DNA from: Adiantum capillus-veneris
Lineage: Eukaryota > Streptophyta > Polypodiopsida > Polypodiales > Pteridaceae
Direction of reading: 5' to 3'
Assembly (NCBI GenBank): GCA_014529385.2
Contig: CM043946.1
Span: 17,808,077-17,872,076, forward strand
DNA: 64,000 nt
Part shown: piece by piece, positions 37,007 to 47,800 of the stretch
Layout of the letters: each line of letters starts with the position of its first letter
Numbering within the stretch: position 1 is the stretch's first letter
Notes under the pieces: model-generated
What the model saw: only the letters and a program-made list of their open reading frames with translations
Databases searched by the model: none
What the model was told of the DNA's origin: nothing
Translations under genes and position numbers: made by a program

Positions 37007-40000
37007 TTGTTTCCTAGAGAATGTGCTTGACTAGTTACAAGATCCACTCGAATGACCGAATCTTGGAATTGCAAGTAGACATGGTTTTTAGATCAGTCAT
37101 GCACTATTTTTGCTTCTCACATGAAAGGACGTCCTAAGATCATCTCAGATGCCATAGTGTGCTTGGAGGAATCCATAACAATGAAGGTAATTCTTATTTT
37201 ATGTCCAAAGACCTTGACCTTGATATCTTCTAGCATCCCAATAGGTTTAACAATAGATCCATTGGCCATCTTCACTACTATGGTTGTGGTCGCAATGTGA
37301 GGTCTTCCCATAGTTTTTCACCAAGTTTTAGTCACAATGCGAACCTTAGCGCCATCATCAAGGATTCCCTTCTCTGTTAATCCCTTGGTAGTAATTGGTA
37401 TGGTTGCATTGGATTCATCACCCTCAAAGTATTGTCCCAACTTGTTAACATGTATTTCTACCACAAGGTTCTCATCTAGGTTGGGTTGTGGATCTAAGTG
37501 TTCCTCCTCTATTGGCATCTCCCCAGCTCCATCCATCTGTGCAAATTGTGGTATTCCAACCTTCAGTTCTCCATTGAGCTTGAAGAGCTGAGATTAGATT
37601 AGGGTCTTTATATAGTTTCGACATGATGGTGGTTCTAACTTCTGATGACCTGAAACCCATCAATTTGGCAATGTTTAACGGATCCTTTTGGGATTCAGCC
37701 CCTTGATGTGGAGAAGATGGGATCTCCATTTCTTCGATAAGGTCAAGTAGTCCCTTTGTAAACATTCTTTTCATCAAGAAGTGAGTACGCCCACTTTTCC
37801 ATAACTTTAAGTCACTTTCTTCTTGGATGGCACTAGGTATGGCTAAGGGTCTATGGACTTGGTGAGGTTGATGTTGCATAGGGAACATTGTGTCTGTAAT
37901 CTAGATCTGCCTAGGTGTTGGCTCTAGATCCCTTTGGGTATCTTCTACCAACATCCTTGATTGCTTGACTCGCTCAATCTCCTCATAGGGTTTGGATAAG
38001 TTTCTATCTTCTTCTTGGATCTTGGCCATTGTAGCTCATGAAGATGTTCCTAGTTGGTTTCTATCTTAGTGGTCGTTTTGATCTCCATGGTTTCACTTGA
38101 ATCGGAATCCTCTTCAGTGTTGTTCATATATACAAGATTGTCACCAATCCCTATGTTGGTCTTTGAACTAGGGTCTGGCTTCACTGATTTTTGCGATTTC
38201 TTCCTTCATGTTTTCTTCTTTTTCTGAAATTGGACAATTGATGCCATCTCTTTCCTCAAGAATATAATTTTGTTTTTGGAGCATCCATGGTGTGAGTACG
38301 TTTACTGGTACCACAGGTGTACTTTCTGATGGCTCCTCGGTAACCTCAATCAAGTTTAATGGCGTGATCTTTGGTGCATTTGGATTATTCGCGCATTGGG
38401 CAATCAAATGATCTATGCCATATCGATTACACATGAGTATCGGCATTGTATATGTGCTGGCTTCATTGGTTTGCATTAGTGTGGTGTTCTTTTGTAGCCT
38501 AATAGGACACTTGGCTACACGATGTGAACCTCCACACTCGTAGCATTGAAGAGGTGGTCTCTTGGCAGTGTAATTGATATTCTAGCCTCTTGCAGCAAGA
38601 GTAGCTACTTGATGGACAAGTTTGACTTGTCCCCAATAGTCCTCCATGTAGTATTGTGGACTTTCTTCATGTGTATCCATCCCATAGGCAATATTAGGGT
38701 CTATATCTTCCTCAAAACCTTCCAAACAAGCAATAGAGGACTCACAACCCACTTGATTCACAGAAGTGATTCTCAGATATGGTGGTTGCGGTTCGAGCTC
38801 TGGAGGTGGTAAGGGTGTTGTTTGAACAACATTTTGGGCCCTAGGGACCATGTGTTGTGACGTTTTTTCAAGAGGTGGGACCGGCATCAATGCTGACACT
38901 CTAGGTGTGTCTGTCCATTCTAAGGTTGGTCTATTGGCCATTGTGCGCTTAAATACTATGCAATCCTTAGATTGATGACCATACCTTCCACAAGTATTGT
39001 AGTTCCCATTGAATTTTATTATAAAAGTAGGGCATTCACAGGTACTATACGATCCATAGCATACTCACCATTGTTGCTTCCTTCTTGGATACATATGATT
39101 GTTTTGTGGAGCACGATTGTCTCTAAGACTCTCTTGAATGGCCTTGGTGAGATCTGCTAAAGTCATCTCAGATATCTTTGGCTCCTTAGCAATAGGCTTT
39201 AGGGTCATTGGGTGATGCCCCAATGCTTGCGAGCTAATATATTTAGGCTCAACAGACACTCTTTATCCTTGAATCATTAAATTATCCTCCAATTCGATCG
39301 CATTGGTGGTAAGTGCTTCCCAAGTGCTGATACCTCTAATGACTAGGCCATTGTAGATATCCTCATGTCGTAATCGCCTAATGAATCTATCAAGCAATTG
39401 ATTGTTATTGAAGCGCTCATTTGGATTACAACGAGAATTCAAATGCTTCAAGAAACTAATAAAGTCTCTCACTGACTCTCCTTCCTCTTGTTGGGCTTTC
39501 TGGAGTTGAGAGGCTACGCCCCAAAGCACTCCCTCTTGTATGTATTCTTTTAAGGACAGTCTCCTAAGAGTAGGGTAAATTTTTTTTTCTTCCACCCTTA
39601 GGGTTCTATACCAATCCCCTGCCTTCCCACTTAAGGTTAGGCTTAAAGCATTACTCTTCTGTAGATCATTGTGTTCTCCTAGAGAATCGCATATTTGTTC
39701 AAACACTTTGATATGATTTCTCACATGCCCGTGTCCACTAAATTTTTGTGTGAGCTTGGCTATTTGTACTGCCTTACTTCTAGGTCCTCTATCATGCGTG
39801 TTATGCATATTCTCAGCAATAGATCGACCGATAGCTTGAGAAAATGTTGCAAGTCACCTAAATGAGCAGGCACCGTGGGTGAAGGCGCTCTAGAGACTAC
39901 ATGTGGAGTAGGTATTGGCATTTGGCTCAATAACCCTATGGATGACCTCACAAACTCTTTGTTGTTGATCCTCCACACTAGTAGCACCCATTGTGGATTG

Positions 40001-40821
40001 TAGGACATCTAACCAACCCACGTGATAGGTGTGACCTGTGTATAGGTCGGCTAGAGTTTTTGTTTGTAGTTCGTACTCCTAGTTCTCATTTAACAAGGCT
40101 CCATCTAGGATTGAGGTGCTAGGGGTGTCTTTTGAACTAGATGCAATGTGGCTCTCTATAGATTGACCCTTAGTGGTCGCTAATTCAAGAGCACTCGATT
40201 GCTCTCCTAGCAAAGATATTCACATAGGGGCTTTCTCTTTTAACTCTCTTCATTGCTCCACCTTGCGTAAGCTCTCGATTTCCTTTTCCCTAGCCGCAAT
40301 GATATATCGCTCAACCTCTTGCACTCCGACAAGGCTTCTACCATCATGTATCATAACCTCGGAGGGAAATAGCTCTAAAGAGTCAGGGGGTGTAGTGAAT
40401 GGAGTATTCACATGCACATTCTCTATGGGCATAGGGTCTACGTTGGTCATGAATGGAGAATTTACTTCCCACCTCTCTCATTTACATCAATAGCTCCATG
40501 TTCGGAGCGAGTGGCTCTACTAAAGGTTTCCTTCAAGCGGCTAAGCACGCTCGGCCCGGACCGTGGGCCCATGGCATGCATGTATTGGCTTGAGCTATCA
40601 GGATTAGGCATTGGGTAACCTTCCATGATGTCGTAGTCAGAGGAAGAGTCACTAGACGCTTGCAGGTCCTGAGTGGTACTACCTTGGGTTCCCACCGAGG
40701 GCTCGGAACCAAATGTAGAGGAATAATGAGAACTCACGTAAGTCAAAATGATTGCTAGTTGCTCAGCCTCTAGAACACGACCAAAGTGCAAATGCATGCG
40801 CCTTTGGCACCCTAGAAGCAT
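37007..40821 (-). pseudogene. Element B gag and DGG-type protease
   Basis: Read right to left. 40250-40821 is the N-terminal region (SVLSRLKETFSRATRSEHGA). 39760-40008 is a shortened proline-rich linker. 39263-39808 is a near-complete retrotransposon gag domain (SGKAGDWYRTL, SVRDFISFLKHLN, RFNNNQLLDRFIRRLRHED). Near 38950-39000 lies a knuckle with its first Cys replaced by Tyr (YNTCGRYGHQSKDC). 38168-38941 holds two further knuckle-like motifs, 37472-37888 a linker, and 37318-37536 the active site GILDDGAKVRIVTK (DGG in element A). 37117-37311 is the protease C-terminal part ending MILGRPFM. Numerous frame changes and stops separate these pieces. The frame then runs through the C1 junction into 24207. 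Confidence 0.82.
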
Positions 40822-41530
40822 CGATGAATACCCTTAAAGATTAACCGCCTAATTTTTTGGGCGTTTTGCACCCGTTTTCACTCGTTTTTCATGTTTTTTA
40901 ATTTTATTTTATTTTTTGATCGGTTTTTGGATTAGAGTGTGTGATAGCTTGAAACAAGCGTATCACTCTGGGGGTCATGGTGTGATTTATAGCACATTGT
41001 TCAATTACCCAAAGCTCCATTGGACATCAAAAGCGTCGATTTTTACTTAGGTGTGAGGCTAAAATAAGTAATTCTCAAGGGCGGCTGAGGCCTACTGAGC
41101 TAGAGCGTGGGCTTGGACTTGGGGAATATTCTCGATCCCAGTCCTACTTTTTGGTTTTTTGGGATAAGGTCGTCGCAGCCACGCTGCGCGCACGAGCACA
41201 CACACACCTAACCTACCTACTTACAACTAATAGAGCTACTATTACACACTAACATAGTACTACAACAACAAATTAGCTAACAGATCTACTTACTGTACTT
41301 ACATAAAACTAACATTATGGATATACTACCTTAATTCTATCACCTTATCACAGATAAAACACAGTACCTTTCAACACCTGATTAACAAAACAATACACTG
41401 CAGCAAAACAAACTCCTTCCCAACACCTTCCTTCTCTACCTTTCCTACATTTCAAAATTCACCACAAAGCAACATAGAGTGCTACTCAAGTTTCATGCAG
41501 GGAATTTCCCCGGAAACGGCGTCAGAAATG
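40822..41530 (-). other. Untranslated leader of element B with primer-binding site
   Basis: No supportable gene. It corresponds to 19304-19888 of element A. The primer-binding site is at 41506-41524, beside the LTR piece starting at 41531. Confidence 0.55.
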
Positions 41531-41730
41531 TGCATATTTGTTGCATGCGTTAATGCAAGGGACTTGCCGATACACTGTGTGCGAGCCACAAACGGCTGCA
41601 AGCACACAACCAAACTAATCTAGCAAGCGGAAGAGAGCAAGGGTGTGTCACTCACCGCCCTACGCTTGCCTTCCTGGAGAATTCCTCGCCACAAAGAAGA
41701 AGGATCTATCACCGTGCCATGCTCAACCGC
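41531..41730 (-). repeat. 5' LTR of element B, left piece
   Basis: Aligns with 19889-20100 of the shared LTR. It is interrupted after CTCAACCGC by the Tat-type element and resumes at 54107. Confidence 0.75.
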
Positions 41731-41989
41731 TGAGGCAGTCCGGGGCGGGCGACAAGAAGAGCAACCTCTAGACACCCTTCAAGGCTCCCGTGCTGCTCAA
41801 TGGGGCTGGGGCACAACACAACACAAACCAAAACAACAAACCCACAGCCAAATCCCGACTACACAAGGGGCACCACATAGTTTAAGAGCGAACTAGGACG
41901 CAAAAGAGGAGAATCGTTAGAGCAACCCACAAACAAGCAAGGAATTTACACTAACCCTAACACCAATGGAACACTCTCACACACTAAAA

Positions 41990-42074
<85 letters not shown>

Positions 42075-44439
42075 GTGCTCGGGCTGCTTTGAAATGTATC
42101 GGCAATGATCAAGCAAACACAACTATATATTTAAGAAAGAGAGAGAAAGGGGGAGGGGGTGCTTGTTGCATTAATACCTTCTTACAAATCTGTCATGACA
42201 AATCAAAGTGAGAGTAGTATTTGTTCAACATAGCTTGCGTAAATTTCACCACAACACATCACAAGAAAAGCCACCCCAATCACTGTCTTAAGGCCAGGGG
42301 AGTCCTCTCCACCCTGTCGCCCTCTTACAGTATGTGGGATTTATGGCTAGATTGATGACAACACTAGAGATAAGCTATCAAGAAAAACACCAAGACACTT
42401 ACGCATCATTGTTGTCCATTACTTCACGTTGGAAGGGAGACAAAGTATCCAAGCTTAGTCCAAATCCACCCTCCTTGATTCAGCAAATGTTGGGCTTACA
42501 CTAGTAGGAGAAGTGATAGATTTCCTACTCTCAATTGAATGATCACTCTCTCTCTTACAATGGCATAGAGTTCCCTTGCTAATCCCCTATTACAACACAT
42601 GCACGTGCATAAGACAATGAGCTTCCACTCAAGAGCTCCTTCTAGAGAGGTTGAGCTTGGCTTCTCAAGCTATAGCATAGTGCTCTTGCTTATGGCTCCC
42701 TCTTTTGTGCTAGCTACACCCTCCTTTTATAGCAATTTTGAAGGCTAGGGTTACTCCTCTAACCATGGTTGGGTTAGATTTTCAATAATTTATCTAATTT
42801 CTTTTGCTTGGAATTATCAAGAAGTTGGTGAGGAAAGAGAGAGGAGAGAAATGGAGGTGATAGGACTTTTCATAGTGGGTTAGTGTTAGTAGAGTTAGTA
42901 TTAATTTACAAATGGAATTGGGTATTTACAATGGGAGTATCCATGTAGGATACAAATAAGGAAGAAAAAACTCTTAAGAGGTAAGAAAAGGTGGATTTCT
43001 TACAAGGTTGATGCTCCAAGTGTCTTGAGTAGGGCCAATTTTGACGCCTGTTGACGGTCCACTAGCTTTGACGGTACATTTTTTCTCCACTCTTGACCTT
43101 CCTTGAGAGACAAGGTAATTGAAGCTGAGTAATCAACCACCATGATGCTGTCTTTTAAGAGAAGAGGCTGAATTTTGTGGTTTTTTGATAGATATGGGTA
43201 ATTTGGAGGAGGAAAAATGAGACTAGGTGGTCAATTTTGGAATGGAATTGTGTGTGGGAGGTATGAGTTCACTATGGTTTCTCTTATTCTTCAAGGTTGA
43301 GGAGAAGGTGAGTAGTGTGCAGAGAGGAGTGGTGAGAGAGATAGGGATGATGAGTGGAGAAGTGTGTGTGAAAGAGGAAAATGATAAAGTGGAAGAGAGA
43401 GTGTGGCTGCATAGCATGGGAAAACTGGGGTCCACTAAAAAAATCATAGCTCACAGCTCGTAGCTCAAAAAAATATGAAAAAATTTGAGGCAAAATTTCA
43501 GCCCACGAGCTACAACTTTTGTTTGTATCACCTTTTCAAATTCAGAGAGCAAGTTAACTTTAAAAATTCAGCAAAATCGACCGTTTTTTTCCACTGCAAG
43601 GTCCTTGTGGGGTCCTTCTTTGGATGATTCTTTTGAATACCTCCAAGAGTGAGCCCTCCATAGTGCATGTATGCATGCCACCTACCCTTGACCTTATTTG
43701 GTAGGTCTATAATTGAAGATATTGTTGAGATTAGGATATAAGTGAATAGTACAACTAAGAAAATCAAATATTGAGGGGTCTAAAAAATATGTACATGTCA
43801 AATATAAATAATATGAGTGGAAAAAATATAAAGGGGTCAAAAGAAATCTCTCTCATTATGAGGCTACCATAAAAAGATAAATATTTTTGGTGTTCTAATT
43901 TTTTAGAAAAAAACAAAATAGATGTAGGAAGGGAAAAATCAAGTGAAAAAATATACACATAAATAAAACTAGTTTTTTTGGATTTTTGTTGGGGTGGAGT
44001 TACACCAAATATAAGAGAAGCTTACATGAAAATATTTCTATATGGAATAAAGAGTATGAAAAATGGTAAGAAGAAATTGTGGTAATGGTGAGGCAATGTA
44101 CAGAGCATAAATAACACACACCTAGGTAGAAATATTTAAATAAATACCAAAATAATTATGAAAAAATCTTTTATTAAGGCCCTATATATAAAGAAATATT
44201 TACATACGCATGGGCCATAATATTTTTTTATTTTTTATTTTTTTATTTTTTTATTTTTTGGCTCAACTAGCCCAATGACTAGCTAATTGAGGGTTTTTAA
44301 AGAAGATATGGGAAAAGTCCCGTGACTCACGCACGGCTATGTACAGTGAAATGGTAGGGATAGCCACAGTGTTTGGGTGATTTTGGTAGGGTGAGGTAAC
44401 TCACTGTGGCAATTACAAAGAGCCGAAAAACGGCTATCA
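41731..44439 (-). repeat. 3' LTR of the Tat-type element
   Basis: 2709 bp, minus strand TGATAGCCG to GACTGCCTCA. It contains a TATA box (42723-42731), a (GA)n tract (41993-42072) and AT-rich U3 sequence near 44200. Open frames such as 43223-43463 recur in the other LTR by homology and in both strands; I do not regard them as genes. Confidence 0.95.
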
Positions 44440-44467
44440 TTAGCCCTCCCCCTGGATGATGGTATAT

Positions 44468-44857
44468 TCATGTACCATCATAGAGCATCTTTTCCAGAGA
44501 GAGTGCTTCAGAGTCCTTGACGAGATTTTCATTTTTTGGCCCCTCAGAATTTTGGCTAGAGTTACACTCATGCTTCATGTAACAATACTTACATGAGACA
44601 GTGGCCTTTTGACAGATCTTTGGTAGATCCTTTGGTAGAAGGCGATTCAAATAGGGCTTCAAGCGATACCCGTTTACTTTCCTGGAGTGCTCTTTACCAT
44701 TCAAGTCCATAAGCTGATAGTAACTTGAATTGAAAGCCTTCTTGACTATGTATGGCCCTTGCCATCTAGTTTCAAACTTGGCATCAAAACGATTATCGAG
44801 TCGATTGTCATACCTTAGGACCAGATCTCCTTCATTGATGCCTTTGTCCTTCAGTTT
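44468..44857 (-). pseudogene. Integrase C-terminal tail after a TAG stop
   Basis: In frame with gag-pol. After the TAG at 44855-44857 the frame stays open for about 129 codons, with DLVLRYDNRLDNRFDAKF, RWQGPYIVKKAF and KVNGYRLKPYLNR. This is the usual C-terminal tail of gypsy integrases, where W.GPY.V and the LK.Y pattern recur. One substitution (TAG for a sense codon) or readthrough explains the break. No chromodomain is seen, as expected for Tat. Confidence 0.8.
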
Positions 44858-47800
44858 CTAGTCAAGCTTCTCCTTTGTCTGTGTGGCTTTCCTCTTATAG
44901 CACTCGTATGCTGCTTCTCTTTTCCACTCAAGCTCAGCTAAGGTAAGAAGTTGATCCATCCATGCTTCTTGATCATCTTGTGCTGATTTGCCATGAAGTC
45001 GCATTGTTGGAATGTTTAGTTCAATTGGCTGTAAAGCCTCTTGACCATAGACCAAGTGAAATGGTGTGAACTCCGTGGCTTCCCTATATGTGGTTCGATA
45101 CGCCCACAAGGCACCATCCAAGAAGTCATCCCACAACTTTGTCTTGTTTTTCACCATCTTTCTAATGATGCCTGCAATGACACCATTAGCTTTTTCTACC
45201 AAACCATTTGATTGGGGATAGTAGGGTGTACTGTGACGATGTAGAATGGGAAGTACTTCACAGACTTCTGTGAGCAAGCCCTTCCTAAACCCTGGACCAT
45301 TATCAGAAACAATCTCCAAAGGTGTGCCAAATCTGCAACAAATGTGATTGTACACAAACTTGCTAACTGTCCTCTCATTCACTCTTGCCACACTTTGAGC
45401 TTCCACCCACCTAGTCATATAGTCTACAGCCACTAGAATGTAGAGTTTACCATTTTTTGTCCTAGGCAGAGGACCCATGGCATCAATGCCCCACTTTTCA
45501 AAGGGTCCATTTGCAATCACTATTTGCCTCGGGCCATGCACCAACCTTCTATTTCCATTTATCTGACAATTGTGACAGCTTTTACACCAATGTTGAACAT
45601 CCACATGCAAGCTTGGCCAAACATACCCCGCAAGCAAAATCTTCTTCATAGTTAATTCTTGGGAAAAATGACCACCACATGCTTCTTCGTGCAAACCTTT
45701 TAGAATGGCTGGAATTTCCTCAATAGTTGGTACTCTTCTGCACACTTGATCCTTCCCTCTTTGATAGAGGGAGCCTTCTAGGAAGAGATACATGCTTGCC
45801 TTCTTCATGAGTCTCCTCTTCTGAGCTTTTGTGAAGTCTGGTGGAAACTCACCCTCCAAAATGTAGCCAATGATTGGAGCCAATGACTCCAATCCCTGGT
45901 ACCTCGGTTGCTTCACAGCAGCCGCCACCATGATGACCTGCACTTCTTTATTTACACATGCAACGGCTTGTTGTGCAAGTAAATCAGCATCTTCATTTTG
46001 TTTCCTAGGAATATGATATAATTGCACCTCCTCAAATTGATTAAATAGCCTATGAATGGCATGAACTTTTGTCCTTAAGCTTTCATTCTTGCATGCCCAA
46101 ATGCCTAAAATCTGTTTAACAATGAGAAGTGCATCTCCTTTTACCATGAGACGTTGTATCCCTTGGCCACTGCACATCTTCAAACCATAAGGTAGAGTGT
46201 CATATTCTGCTTCATTGTTGCTAGCTGAACTTGGTAGATTGAACTTCTCTTTCATGACCACCTCTCCACTTGGGTTGAGCAACACTAGCCCTCCCCCCGC
46301 TTTTCCTGTGGCTCGACGAAAAGCTCCATCAAAGAACAAGGTAAAAGCATTAGGAATACTTTTTGGTGGTGGTAATGGTAGGGTCTTTACTTCAGGCACC
46401 TTAATCTCCTTTTCATGCACCCTGTAAGTGAGAATCCCTGCCAATTGTGCACGCACACTATCTTCTACCTTGAAAGAGTATTGAAACTCTTGCAACTCCA
46501 TAATCCACTTTGAGATCCTAATACTAAGATTCATTTGAGATGACACCCAAGGGAACAAATTCTCTGCAGTGAGAATTACAAAAGGTTTTGGTAGCAAGTA
46601 GGATCTAAACTTTCTAACCGCAAACATGAGAGAAAGCATCATGAGTTCTGCCTCTGTGTAGTCTCTCTCCAAAGCATTCATGACCCTACTAGCAAAGTAG
46701 ATGGGTCGCATCCTTGTACTGTGGGGATCTTGTTGTAGCAACACAGCACCAATTGTTTCCCTTCCAACACTAGAGCTAACAAAGAATGTGTACTCCCAAC
46801 AAGGAGGCATGAGTGTTGGTAGCTCTGACAAAATGACTTTAATGTTATAAAAATACTCTTCAAGCTCATCAGACCATGCAAATTCTACTTGTTGTGTCAA
46901 CTTTTGCAAAGGATGAAGCAACTCCGAGGCTAAGTGAATGAAGCGTGACATATACTTCACTTTTTGAATGAATGATATGACCTCTTTGAGATTCTTGAGT
47001 GAGGGGAGCTCAATAAGAGCCTTTGCCTTTGAAGGATCCACCTCAATGCCTTTATAGGAAACCTTGTGACCAAGCAAGATCACTTCATCCTCAGCTATGT
47101 GACACTTGTCGGGGTTGAGTTGACCTCCCATGTCATAGAGCTTCTTTAAGCCTTCTTCTACCGTTTGTAGATGCAATGATTTTGAGCTATAAATGCAAAA
47201 ATCATCAATAAAAACCCTAATGGACTTTCCAAAGAATGCTTGAAACACCATGTTCATGAAGCGTTGGAAAGTTGCAGGAGCATTTGTCAAGCCAAATGGC
47301 ATGACTCTAAAAGCATAACAACCCCAAGGAGTGATAAAGGTTGTTTTCAATTGATCCTCCAATGCGATACTTATTTGAAAGTAACCCGAGTAGCCATCAC
47401 ACACACTGTACTTCTCATGACCAGCTACTTCATTTAGTATCTCATCCTGAAATTGGAGGGGAAAGTGATCTCTTTTTGTTGCCTCATTGAGGGGACGGTA
47501 ATCCACACACACCCTCCACTTGCCGTTCTTCTTAGGAGTGACAACAATAGGAGAGACCCACTCTGAATTCTCCACTGGATAAATGAACCCTGCTGCTAGA
47601 ATCTTTCTTACCTCCTTGAGTAAAGCCTGCTCCTTGATGACTCCTAGCCTTCGTAGCTTCTGAGCCTTAGGTGTGGCCTCTAGCTTCAACTCAATTTTGT
47701 GTTGAACAGCATCTACTCCACGCACATCGGTGTAGTCTTTAGCAAAAAGCCTAGGAAACTTCCTTAGCACACATTTGAACTCCTCTCTTTCATCCTTTGT

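Noticed and set aside
43223-43493. Overlapping frames on both strands, repeated at 52886-53156
   Set aside because: The repetition comes from the two LTRs being copies; the solo LTR (10400-10580) does not keep the frames intact and no domain is seen.
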